This document shows positions 17,640-27,068 of a DNA stretch of 64,000 nucleotides, piece after piece (the stretch's first letter is position 1; each line of letters starts with the position of its first letter). Under the pieces are notes generated by a model. That model did not search any database and was not told the origin of the DNA. It was given only the letters and a program-made list of their open reading frames with translations. This DNA is from Fibrobacterota bacterium. GTDB taxonomy: Bacteria > Fibrobacterota > Chitinivibrionia > Chitinivibrionales > Chitinispirillaceae. Location: assembly GCA_023436205.1 (NCBI GenBank), contig JAEZKC010000093.1, positions 1-64,000 on the forward strand. The letters run 5' to 3'. The translations under genes were made by a program, and so were the position numbers.

Positions 17640-19076
17640 TTAATCAGTTTTACTTTTACTGTTTGAGTTCTTAAGCCTTTTGCTCAACGCCTGGGGGGAG
17701 ATGCCAAGCAATGAAGCCGCAACGTTCTGATTGCCCCCTGACCTCTCCAGAGCTTCCCTGATGAGTGACTGGACAGTTTGGCGAATTGTCGGCAGCTGAG
17801 AGCTGAACTGCAGCAGTGTTTGTGCCTGGTGTGGTGACTGGGACTGCAGCATTTGAGCATCGGCGCTTCTCAACCCCATTCTGTCTCTGAATATCTTAGT
17901 TGACAGGATTTTCGATTTGTGAACACTGACAGCGTCGAACACCATTGACCTCAGTTCCCTTACATTGCCGGGAAAGTGATAAGTGTTCAGTAGTGAAATG
18001 AGCTCCGGAGGCATGGTTGGAACAGGCTTGCTCAATATCTGCGCTGCCTCGGTCAGAAAATAGGTTAAAAGTGAATGCAGATCATCCTTTCGTTCCCGTA
18101 AAGGAGGGATGGCGATGTGGTGGGTTCTGAGTCTGTGGAAGAGGTCGTTTCTGAAGGAGCAGCTCTCTTTAAGTTCATCGATATGCTTGTTGGTGGCCAC
18201 AATCACTCTGACATCTGCGATTTTCGCCACATCTGCTCCAAGGGGAAAATACTCCCGGTTCTGGATCATCCGCAAAAGCTTGACCTGGGAGGTCTGGCTG
18301 AGATCCCCGATCTCATCAAGAAATAGAGTTCCCCGCTCCGCTCTTTCGATGAGCCCCGATCGGCTTCGTTCAGCACCGGTAAAAGCCCCCCTTGTATGAC
18401 CGAAAAGTGTATCGGCAAAGGTGTTGTCATCGATCCCGGCAACGTTGACCGTAACAAATTCCCCCTTGCGTCCGCAAAGATCATGGATCGCCTTTGCAAA
18501 CAGTTCCTTGCCTGCCCCGGTCTCCCCCGTAATGAGCACGGGAAAGGGAGTGGGGGCGATCGCCTCGACATACTGGAAGAGTGAATTCATCTGCTGATTA
18601 ACTGTGACGATACTGCTGAATATTTCCGGATGCTGCAGTTTACTGCCAAGAAGATATCTCTTCAAAGCCTCGTTTTCAACACTCAATTCACGCTGGGCAA
18701 TGGCGTTTCTCACTGCATTGTGCAGCTTTTCCTCATCAAAAGGTTTGACAAGGTAGTCCATTGCACCTTTCTTCAGCAGTTCGACCGCCACTGCGGCGTC
18801 ATTGACCGCTGTGATCATCACCACTGGTGTCTGAGGGCAGACGTCAAGCAGCACATCAAGCAGCTCCGTTCCACGCATGTCCGGCAGATTGATATCAAGA
18901 ACCACCATGCAGAATGCTTTCTCACCAATAATCTTCATGGCATCGCTTCCGGTAGTGCAGGCGACAATATTGTTTATTCCAATGGTGTTCAATGAGAGTC
19001 TGAATGAACGCAGAAACAGCTCTTCATCATCGACAACCAGAACCGGGTGCTGGGGAAAAAGGTTCTCAGCAGTCAT
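17640..19076 (-). CDS. NtrC-family sigma-54 response regulator
   Basis: This is 478 residues with three domains. The receiver (about 11-125) has acidic VVDDEE, phospho-acceptor Asp61 in VVLDINLP, and Lys111. The AAA+ sigma-54 activation domain has Walker A GETGAGKE (184-191), the sigma-54 contact loop GAFTGA (230-235) and Walker B LFLDEIGD. The Fis-type helix-turn-helix is at the C-terminus (ALERSGGNQNVAASLLGISPQALSKRLK). It activates sigma-54 promoters when phosphorylated. Its start overlaps the kinase stop by four bases, so it is the cognate regulator of that kinase. Confidence 0.95.
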   Translation of the reverse strand: MTAENLFPQHPVLVVDDEELFLRSFRLSLNTIGINNIVACTTGSDAMKIIGEKAFCMVVLDINLPDMRGTELLDVLLDVCPQTPVVMITAVNDAAVAVELLKKGAMDYLVKPFDEEKLHNAVRNAIAQRELSVENEALKRYLLGSKLQHPEIFSSIVTVNQQMNSLFQYVEAIAPTPFPVLITGETGAGKELFAKAIHDLCGRKGEFVTVNVAGIDDNTFADTLFGHTRGAFTGAERSRSGLIERAERGTLFLDEIGDLSQTSQVKLLRMIQNREYFPLGADVAKIADVRVIVATNKHIDELKESCSFRNDLFHRLRTHHIAIPPLRERKDDLHSLLTYFLTEAAQILSKPVPTMPPELISLLNTYHFPGNVRELRSMVFDAVSVHKSKILSTKIFRDRMGLRSADAQMLQSQSPHQAQTLLQFSSQLPTIRQTVQSLIREALERSGGNQNVAASLLGISPQALSKRLKNSNSKSKTD

Positions 19077-20713
19077 TGTCCGGCTCCTTTCTGATCAAGG
19101 TGGAGAGGCAGCGCAAGTCGCACCAGTGTTCCTTCACAAGGGGTAGAAACAAACGAGAGCTTGCCGCCATGCTGAATGACGATGTCATTTGAAATGGAGA
19201 GCCCCAGGCCGGTATTGCCCTGCTCCCTTTTGGTAGAGAAGAAGGGGTCAGTGATTTTCTGAAGGTCAGAAGGCTCTATGCCGCAACCCTTATCCTCTAT
19301 GGTGACAACCGCGGTTTTCAATTCCTTCTCGATGGAGGTGGACAGGGTAACGACCTTGTTTTCAGACGACAGCGCCTCGCAGGCGTTTGTCACCAGATTG
19401 ATAAGTGCCTGCTGGATCTGGCGGGAACTGCCGAAGACCCGAATGTCACTATCATTCAGATTCATCTGAAGATCACAGGCGTGAAGCTCAATGACTCCCC
19501 GCATGAATTCCATCGCTTTGTGGATGGCATCGTTGAGTGAGAAGATGCTAAAAGCACTACTCTCTTCTGACAACCTGAACTGCTTCAGCCGTAAACTTAT
19601 CTCCTTGATCCTGTCGCTACCCTCCTTGATACCTTCAATAAGCTTTGATACCTCAGTGCGAGCGCCGCTGTAGGGAAGCCCCCCCAAAGAGAAATTGCCG
19701 TTTTCCCGGTAATAGGCATCCAAAATGGGCAACGTATTCTGCCAGATCTTCCACAGCATCCCGGCATTGATTGAAATAAAATTATTGGGATTACCGATCT
19801 CATGCATAATCTCGGCACTGAGAACACCTAAGGAGGCCATCTTGTCAGCATTAAGCAGCTGTTCTCTGTTTCTTCGCAGCTCATCTTCGGTCTGCTTCTG
19901 CTTTATTATGCGGGTGATCTCCTGGGAAGCGGCTTGGAGAAGATCACGCTCCTCCTTGAGAAAGCTTTTTTTCTGAGAGGAGTCTTCAGTGCAGTCATAG
20001 GCAGCCTCAAGAGTGCCTTCCATACCAGAGAGCTGCAGTGGAAACGATACCACGTTTATGCAGTCACTCCTATAGCCCGGCGTGTGGACCACAAGACCCC
20101 CTACAGTGATCCTTGCCTGCGCAGAACCGGGCCATTGCATCGATTGAGGAATAGCGGTCACGATATGCTGCAGCATCTCCTCCAAACTCAAATTATAAAG
20201 ATGAGGGATGTTTATGATCTTATAAAGAAATGCCAGCTCCTTAATTCTTTCCCGGAGATCCTTCATGAGCTGCTGCTGCTTCTTTCGGGCTTGAACACGC
20301 TCTGATATGTCTAGAAAGGAGATCATCATATAATCCGGGCTATTATCAGGCCCCTCGATCATGGTGGCAGAAGCCTGAACTGCAAACAGGGTCCCGTCTC
20401 TGCGGCAGGCAGCAAGCTCCCCGATCCACCCCCCGTTTTCACGAAGCTTGCGCCGTATGCGGCCAGCCGCCTCATTCATCACCCAGAAATCAGCTGCATT
20501 CCTCCCTTTAATCTCTTCTACGCCCTGGTATCCCCAGATGCTCAGAAAAGAAGGATTGGCGTATACGATTCTCTGGCGGTTATCTATAAAAGCAATTGCC
20601 GATATGGAGCAGGATATGGCCGCCTTATACACCCGTTCCCCAAAATCAAAACTCACGGGCGGTTCCTTTCCATCGTGCCCGCAGCTGTTTCTCAATTCCT
20701 TTTTTGCCTTCAT
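19073..20713 (-). CDS. PAS sensor histidine kinase
   Basis: This is 546 residues with no membrane segment, so it is a cytoplasmic kinase. It has a PAS domain (about 28-135; YANPSFLSIWGYQ), then a GAF-like linker region (about 150-270) and a coiled segment. The H-box is AEIMHEIGNPNNFI (His304). N-box NLVTNACEALSS and G-boxes DKGCGIEP and NTGLGLSISNDIV form the ATPase. It phosphorylates the downstream NtrC-type regulator (4-base overlap). Its start shares one base with the stop of the upstream Cys-rich gene, so translation of all three genes is coupled. Confidence 0.94.
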   Translation of the reverse strand: MKAKKELRNSCGHDGKEPPVSFDFGERVYKAAISCSISAIAFIDNRQRIVYANPSFLSIWGYQGVEEIKGRNAADFWVMNEAAGRIRRKLRENGGWIGELAACRRDGTLFAVQASATMIEGPDNSPDYMMISFLDISERVQARKKQQQLMKDLRERIKELAFLYKIINIPHLYNLSLEEMLQHIVTAIPQSMQWPGSAQARITVGGLVVHTPGYRSDCINVVSFPLQLSGMEGTLEAAYDCTEDSSQKKSFLKEERDLLQAASQEITRIIKQKQTEDELRRNREQLLNADKMASLGVLSAEIMHEIGNPNNFISINAGMLWKIWQNTLPILDAYYRENGNFSLGGLPYSGARTEVSKLIEGIKEGSDRIKEISLRLKQFRLSEESSAFSIFSLNDAIHKAMEFMRGVIELHACDLQMNLNDSDIRVFGSSRQIQQALINLVTNACEALSSENKVVTLSTSIEKELKTAVVTIEDKGCGIEPSDLQKITDPFFSTKREQGNTGLGLSISNDIVIQHGGKLSFVSTPCEGTLVRLALPLHLDQKGAGQ

Positions 20714-21165
20714 TAAGATACCTTCAAATCATGAGAAGTGATATTTTTCACAAACAGCTCAACAATCATCTCTGAAGTCTTGATACGCAGAGACATCACC
20801 GGCTCTTCCCTGCGGATCTGATAAATCAACGCTTCCTTATCCACCTTACCTGATGCCGAAAGATGGTATTGTGCCCAGATGGTTCCAGTGAACCGTTCTG
20901 TGTAGGAACTGATAATGCTTTCAATACACCCGGCGCAGTCAGCCCCGTTAAGGCAAGCACTCTTCAGGGTTACGCACCATTCCGCCACTATCCACCCCTC
21001 TATTGCTCCGCCTATATGCAAAAGCATTTGGCACTTTTTACAGTCGAACAGACCGACTTGGGAGTACTGGTGTATATTTTCCTTGAAAACGCTGATGAAC
21101 TGACCAAGAAATGTGCTTATTTCACCAACCTGTTCTCTATCTATTCTCACTGCAGGTCCTTCCAT
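20713..21165 (-). CDS. Cys-rich protein, first gene of kinase operon
   Basis: This is a 150-residue soluble protein of no family I recognise. It has a FDCKKCQ pair (about 41-46) and a CLNGADCAGC cluster (about 71-80). This arrangement could bind a metal, an Fe-S cluster or heme, or act as a disulfide switch. Position suggests a sensing partner for the cytoplasmic PAS kinase, with which it overlaps by one base. The ribosome site is weak. The sensing role is inference. Confidence 0.7.
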   Translation of the reverse strand: MEGPAVRIDREQVGEISTFLGQFISVFKENIHQYSQVGLFDCKKCQMLLHIGGAIEGWIVAEWCVTLKSACLNGADCAGCIESIISSYTERFTGTIWAQYHLSASGKVDKEALIYQIRREEPVMSLRIKTSEMIVELFVKNITSHDLKVS

Positions 21166-21307
21166 TAATGAATCATTACGGTTATGGCAAGGATTTCTGC
21201 TTTAAAGCATCAACTTTTGTTGATAGAGTCTTGTATGAAGACCTTTGTCCATCTGCTGAACAGGTGTCCTTACCAACCCGTCCTCAATATTGGTTAACAC
21301 CTTTAGT

Positions 21308-21691
21308 TCAGGGGTGTTGAACAGAAAGAACCTTGAAGCGCCTCACTCCTTTGGGAACATTCCAGCTGATCTCATCCCCTTCACCGTAACCGATCAGCGC
21401 GGTACCTATGGGGGCAAGCACTGAAATTTTATCATTGTCCACGTCTGATTCCCAGGGATATACCAGTGTATAGGTTGACACTTCGTCGGTTTCCTTGTCC
21501 AGAATGCTTATAACTGAATGCATCACCACAACTCCCGGGGGCAGATGAGCCTTATCGACGATACGGGCTTTTTTGATCTCTTCTGCCAGCTGCGCGGTGT
21601 ACTGGGGATTTTCGGAATTGTTCTGTAGAATCGCATTCAGCCTGACGACATCACTATCTAGAAACACAAGCTGCTTGGTTTTGAGTGCCAT
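21308..21691 (-). CDS. rnk: Rnk-like regulator of nucleoside diphosphate kinase
   Basis: This is 127 residues. The GreA/GreB C-terminal-type FKBP-like fold carries the segments PPGVVVMHSVISILD, STYTLVYPWES, ISVLAPIGTALIGYGEGDEISWNVPKGVRRFKVL, which align closely with Rnk of E. coli. The N-terminal ~45 residues form the short coiled-coil that distinguishes Rnk from Gre factors. It binds RNA polymerase in other bacteria and affects nucleotide kinase levels. The ribosome site is aaggag. It is monocistronic, upstream of the kinase operon on the same strand with a 142-base gap. Confidence 0.85.
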   Translation of the reverse strand: MALKTKQLVFLDSDVVRLNAILQNNSENPQYTAQLAEEIKKARIVDKAHLPPGVVVMHSVISILDKETDEVSTYTLVYPWESDVDNDKISVLAPIGTALIGYGEGDEISWNVPKGVRRFKVLSVQHP

Positions 21692-22212
21692 CGAACTCTC
21701 CTTGGTTAATATTGGTTTTGCAATAGATGGTCAAACAGTGTGCCATGCCTCATGAGGGGTCAAAAAGCAAGCTTTTTGCTATCTGCACCCTGAAAAGCCC
21801 TAAACTTTTGTTGATAGTCGAAGATAATCCGGCAAGAGGTTTTCGGGGTTTCACTGTGCACCCTGAGCTCTGCCCATCCTTGTATGTTTATTTATGTGAT
21901 GTTTATTAATAGCATTCGTATATTTTGGAGCCTTTCGCACTTATTCTAGGAGGAACGACGAGGTTGTAGAGTTCGCCGCGCAGGACACGCGGAAAGGACC
22001 GGCTTATTATTAGCCAGCCCGAAGGCCCACTGCCGGGCGCAGCAAATCAAACTCAACCCTGAGATCCTATAAAGAATACCCTATTTTTCACCTCATGATC
22101 AGGGGGGATTACACAAAAATGGGCAGGGGTGGTAATTGTCGGGCCGCTGGAACAAGGCTTAGATTGCTTTCTGTGTGATTTTTCAACCAATCTAAACCAA
22201 AGGAGTTTTGCA
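21692..22212. other. Long leader region with GC-rich hairpins and a dispersed AT-rich repeat
   Basis: A hairpin aaaaagc/gcttttt lies near 21761-21779. The inverted copy of the left-edge AT-rich repeat is at 21878-21920. From about 21955 to 22050 the DNA turns GC-rich and can form three hairpins in a row (ccgcg..cgcgg near 21976; ggct..agcc near 22002; gcccg..cgggc near 22018). This could be a structured leader or independent RNA ahead of the 22213 gene; no known riboswitch class fits. Confidence 0.4.
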
Positions 22213-23184
22213 ATGTGGACCCTTAGAAAAAAAACTGTCCCCGCACTACTGACCGGGCTAACTCTTCTGAGCTCGTTTTCATGGGCTGACACGGTTCAAA
22301 ATCTTACCGTCGAAAATTCGCTGATGGTCCAGGGCCCAGCGGTCCTCAGACCCAAGCCGCCACTGTCCGGCCCAGATTACTATTCTTTCCTGAAAATCTC
22401 CAAAGACACCATCCGTTTCGGTGAGCAGATTCCTAACTGGACAAGCCACATGATCCTCACCAAGAACTCACTCTCCTTCTACAATGACCGCTGGGACAAC
22501 ACCTCTAATTCCGTATACATCAATCAGGATCAGATCACTCTGGCAAGGAAAATCAACAACCCAAGCCCCCGGACCATCCTTAAACAGGGAACCATCCTTT
22601 TCAGTAACGGCTACACTAACCAGACCACCATTGATTTTAACACCATCGTCTCCTCCACCACCGCCGGCAACTCAAGAATCGACGGGCCGATTATCACAGT
22701 AAGTTCTGGCACTTCCGGAACCACAACCATTTCCGGAGGCAACCTCACTGCGGCCAAACTGAGCGCCCCCTTCATAAATGGTACTACCATTACCGGAACA
22801 ACTGTTAACGGCACCACCATGAACAGCCAGAAGTTTATCGCCTCCAATACGATCACCTCTCCCCATGCCCAAATCACCAACCTGGATGTAAACCAGACCA
22901 TCAGAGCTTCCAAAATAAACACTCAGGAACTGTATGTCGTCCCCAACGTATGGGCCGATTATGTATTCAAACCGGACTACGAACTCAGGTCGCTTGAAGA
23001 AGTGCATAGCTACATAAAGGAAAACGGCAGACTCCCCGGTATCCCCTCCGAGAGTGAAGTGATGCAGAAGGGGGTCAGCGTAGGAGAGATGCAAGCGAAG
23101 CTGCTGGAGAAGATAGAGGAGATGACGCTGCACATGATTAAGATGCAGGAGCGTATCGCTCAGCTGGAAGGGGAGCTTAAATAA
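22213..23184 (+). CDS. Secreted WADYVF-domain (tail-fibre-like) protein
   Basis: This is 323 residues with a signal peptide (about 1-22). The middle is a Thr/Ser/Asn-rich beta repeat region (NGTTITGTTVNGTTMNSQ) of the kind forming fibrous beta-helices. The C-terminus, WADYVFKPDYELRSLEEVHSYIKENGRLPGIPSESEV followed by a coiled coil (GEMQAKLLEKIEEMTLHMIKMQERIAQLEGEL), is a domain widespread in surface proteins of the Fibrobacteres-Bacteroidetes group, where it probably aids trimer assembly. The start is chosen at 22213 (aaaggag upstream), placing the signal peptide first. It is followed by the dockerin-bearing gene. Confidence 0.8.
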   Translation: MWTLRKKTVPALLTGLTLLSSFSWADTVQNLTVENSLMVQGPAVLRPKPPLSGPDYYSFLKISKDTIRFGEQIPNWTSHMILTKNSLSFYNDRWDNTSNSVYINQDQITLARKINNPSPRTILKQGTILFSNGYTNQTTIDFNTIVSSTTAGNSRIDGPIITVSSGTSGTTTISGGNLTAAKLSAPFINGTTITGTTVNGTTMNSQKFIASNTITSPHAQITNLDVNQTIRASKINTQELYVVPNVWADYVFKPDYELRSLEEVHSYIKENGRLPGIPSESEVMQKGVSVGEMQAKLLEKIEEMTLHMIKMQERIAQLEGELK

Positions 23185-23202
23185 CAGCAGCTGCACACCT
23201 TA

Positions 23203-23223
23203 CCACCTGTTAAACTTCAGGTG
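23203..23223. terminator. Hairpin between secreted-protein genes
   Basis: The arms ccacctg and caggtgg pair around an 8-base loop, 18 bases after the stop of the 22213 gene. There is no T run, so termination is uncertain and it may only punctuate the two genes. Confidence 0.4.
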
Positions 23224-23247
23224 GGAAAACTACAAGATGAGGAAGAT

Positions 23248-25412
23248 ATGAGAAAAAAACAATCGTTATATATTTACAGTATTGTGGTGCGAAGCCGGAT
23301 TTTTCTGCCGGTTTTACCCATAATTATTGCTTGTGTACTGCCTGCCCAAAGCGCTCAGTACCCGCTCTGGGATGGCAAAAACCCCTTTCACCAACCTGCA
23401 AACACCACAATCTACTATGGCAGCGGCGATGCCGATGGAGACGGACACTTTACTGCAGCCGATATGCAGCTTGTAACTCAGATGGCTCAAGGTGTTCTGA
23501 CTCCAAACATTATGGCTGATGTAGATGCAGATGGCAAGGTGGATTCAGCCGATGTCAATCTGGTGGACGGGGCTCTCAAGGGAGCGCTGCTTCCGGGGTG
23601 GTGGAACAAGCTCACTACCAGAGAACAGCGGGAGTACTGGGTCTACCGCTTCATGGACCGTGACTTTACTAAGGATGTAAACAAGAACGGAACCCTCTTT
23701 TACTGCGGCCATACCGCATCCCAGTGCGCCATTAACGGAGCCCAGTACCGCCGGGATCTCAAGCAGACACCCTTTAACGGTGGCCAGTTCTTCAATATCC
23801 CGGTTTACACGGTTACTCTTGGCAGCCGCGGCCATGCCATCAACGGGATACTGGTAGGTGATGACCCTCTTAACATTCACGACTGGTTTTTCATAGAACC
23901 GCTCTCGGGCACCAAAACTGAGTTGTATAACCTGGGAACCGATATAATGATCGGAGCATACTACGGCCCCAATGCGATGTATTATTTCAATAGCGGGTGT
24001 ATGCTGCGCCTCAACCTGGTTAGCGACAACAACGGAAATTATTCCTCTTCTGTTGAATATAAAGGCTACTCTTTTCTCCTTACCCGGCCGACTATTCAGG
24101 AGGGTGTGGCAAACAACACTATTGACCTCTGGAATCCACTCATAGTTCCCGATGAAAGCGGCCGGATGCTTTTCGAGAGGATGAGAAATGACTTGTCCAG
24201 GACAAATGATATTCATATCGCACAATGGCCGATAAGCATGAGTTCCAATGTGCAATCCCAGGGCCCATCCCTGACGGGAATGGAATTCTCCAGCAGGCTT
24301 ATGGATTGTAGAAAAGCCCCGGATGGTAGAACGCATCTGCTCTGGCGCACTATTGTAAACTCCAAAACCACCCTCATGCACGGAATCCTCTCCCCATCGG
24401 GCACCCAGCTTGAAGACGTCGGCAAAGTTTCATCTCTCAACATGATTGCCGGATGGAACATCGAGCGGGCTCGCCTGCTGTTTGCCTCAGGGAAAATGCA
24501 TGTGATCTTTTTCTGCCGCGACAAGGAGATCACCGGAGAACGAAAAGACATAAACGGGCTTTACTGGAGTTACTGGAACGGCAGCATATGGACTGAGCGC
24601 AAAAGAGTCGGCTACGTGTCGGGAACAGAATATTTTAATATTGCCCAGGATTGCAGTTTTTACATGTTCGATGCTGCAGTTCATAGCAACGGGAAGGTAA
24701 GAGTCGTTTACACCAGCCTTGATTCGTCGCTAAACGAACTCACCCTCTCTTCAGACAGTGTATGGAGCTCATCCACTCAGCTGCGCCCCCATTCCCAGGC
24801 CCAGGGGCTCTCCATGGTCACCAGTTCAACCGGGGTACTGCATTTAGTTTACTGGAAACCCGACGGATCGTTAATGCATGCGATGCATAACGGCAGTTAC
24901 TGGACAAACGAACAGATTATCGACAGCGACGGCAATCCCAAATGTCCCCGACTGGTCCCCAACAGCACCGGCGGAGTTTTCCTTACTTACCAGAAAAAGG
25001 TCAACGGCCGCGACGTGGCGGTGTGGAACGCCTATTCAGGAGGAAAATGGCACGGGAAAGAGACCTTTACGGCAAGGGAAGGTGCGGATGCCTGGTATCC
25101 GGACATCTCTGTCCTGAAAGACGACTCGGTCATGATCGCTTGGTCTTCCAGAGGAACGGATTATGCCACGGTGGAAGCTGCCTTCAGGGTGTTTCGTCCC
25201 ATCCCCTGCGATCTGGTGATATCTGATGTACAGCTGAAAAAAATGGAGGATTTCTCAGCCGGCAACTCCATTATCCTGGGCCCGAATGTGGTGGTTTCCC
25301 AGCCGGGAGATATCCAGCTTAAAGCAGGAACAGGATAGAGTTCAGGCCGGGGTTTTCGGCAGCCTACGGAGCGCGGGTGGAGGCGTTCACTGACAATCTC
25401 AAGTGTGACTGA
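23248..25412 (+). pseudogene. Dockerin-bearing secreted beta-propeller-like protein, frameshifted near its end
   Basis: A signal peptide (about 15-36) is followed by a dockerin-like pair of EF-hand loops, DADGDGHFTAAD (61-72) and DVDADGKVDSAD (91-102). The central ~450 residues resemble a sialidase/BNR-type beta-propeller (repeated ..G.LHLVYWKPDGSL.., S.W.SS..). The main frame stops at 25338 after QLKAGTG. One base missing near 25328 explains this: the next frame continues NRIEFRPGFSAAYGARVEAF..KCD to a stop at 25412, the usual ending of this C-terminal domain (ILGPNVVVSQPGDIQLKAG). The intact frame alone is 23248-25338. The start at 23248 is preferred (gagg upstream) to the GTG at 23221. Confidence 0.75.
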
Positions 25413-25470
25413 ATGCATAGCATCAAAAGATCTCCTGCGGCACTGATCCACCAAGCCGCAGTGAGGTTTC

Positions 25471-27068
25471 TTAATTTTCGGTATTTACAGGAGTTTCATC
25501 AACTGATCTCAGCAGTGCCAGAAAACCGCCTCTTTCGCTGACCCTGCACTTGCGGTAGATATTATTTAGATGTCGCCTTACCGTATGGAATGAAATAAAG
25601 AGCTTGTCAGCGATTTCATTATTGGAGAGGCCCTGAGCCAGGTGCATGATAACATCCTTCTCGCGGGCAGTAATCTGGTACTCTTTACAAAACTGCTCAA
25701 GATCAGCTTCTCCAAGTGTAACCCGGTCTGTTTTAAGCTGCTCCAGTTCTCTATGTTTGGTATCAAGCTGACGCTTGAGAACGGAGAACTTCTGGTGAGA
25801 CCGGGTGTACAGATAGGTCACCAGAACCGTCTGAATAATGATAAAGACCAGGAAGCCGTAGTGCAGAACGTAGGGGGTTTTCAGAATTGAATGGAACACG
25901 AGGATATCATGCAGCACCGCCATGAAGAAAATGAAGATGCTGACCATGAAAATAGAGGCGTGTCGTTTTCTAATTTCAAGAGCCCTCCAGAGAACCGTCA
26001 GCACGTATAAACCGGAAAAGGCAGCAACAACATGATGAGGCAACTGGGTGAGGAGAGCTGTATCGTAGTTGAAAAGCAGAACCACGGCAATGAATACACA
26101 ATGGGAGACCCACACTATTTTCAAATACCATGCTTTAAGGTCCAGAGGGAAAAGCGAGCGACAGTACATGTTCATGTAAATGGTAAAACAGTAAAGAAGG
26201 GAAAGTTCGATTTTAAATTTTAGCCATACCGGAAGGTTGGGCAAAAGATCATTTATCAGGGACTCTCCCATAAAAATGGATCGGATTGATACGGTAAGAC
26301 AGGTAAGTCCTAAATTTAGCAGGCTGGGATAAAGACTTCCCATGAGGATGTAAGCTAGTATCAGACAAATACCAATGACGAAAACCGCACCGAAAGCTGC
26401 TAGATACCAGGAAACCGAAGACACTCTCTGTTTTTCAAGCACCCGGTTGTAGCCCAGTAGTATCGATCGGCTGCAGGCAGTTTTCTTCCCTGTAAAATTT
26501 GATGTCTGCACAATGACTTCTATGGAATCCCCTATGGCCGGCAACAGCACTACCTGGGGTCTGGAATCGTAGCGTTCAGAAGCTTTAGAGGTGCCGACTT
26601 TTCCCACTGAAAGAACCTTTTTACCATTTACAAACACTTCAAGCGGGTTTGTCCAACGGCTGATTCTGAAAGCCATAGGTTCAGCTGCCTGAGCAGTACC
26701 GCTTACCAAAAGCCTTAACGTGGCAAAACCTTCCCGAGTCAAACGCTCTCCATTAAGCTCCATTCCCTCCCATTTACCGGGAATAGAGACGAATGTATCA
26801 GGGGCATGGACTTTTGCATTGTTGAAATCATCCGGGGAAAGCAGCTGTTCCCAGTAAAATTCCCATTCCCCCCTGAGTTCTATGGACTTTCCAGCTGCTC
26901 TGCACTGACGTGCAGAACGCCTCTTTTGCAGGACTGCGCAACCATATGATCACCTTCAACTGCACAGGAAAAGAACATTAGCGTTACAATAAGAAGCAGG
27001 ATGTGTTTCTTGAAGATAGGTGGGTGGCGTAGAGAGCAGGTATTCACAACTATCCGGAATTTCGCCAT
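25471..27068 (-). pseudogene. 7TMR-DISM membrane receptor with LuxR output, frameshifted
   Basis: The N-terminal frame (27068 to about 26881) gives a signal or lipoprotein-like start (LLLIVTLMFFSC) and CKRGVLHVSAEQLESP. The other frame continues IELRGEWEFYWEQLLSPDDF..FVSIPGKWEGMEL, the standard 7TMR-DISM extracellular sandwich. One missing base near 26880 separates them. Then follow seven membrane helices (about 115-315 of the 430-residue downstream frame), a coiled linker and a LuxR HTH (ITAREKDVIMHLAQGLSNNEIADKLFISFHTVRRHLNNIYRKC). Intact, it would be a surface sensor directly linked to DNA binding. Aaagg precedes the 27068 ATG. The downstream frame from 26763 is 430 residues. Confidence 0.8.

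Noticed and set aside
22105..22135. Second sigma-54 promoter (GG-N10-GC near 22130)
   Set aside because: Only the GG and GC dinucleotides fit; the remaining consensus bases do not match and chance occurrence is likely.
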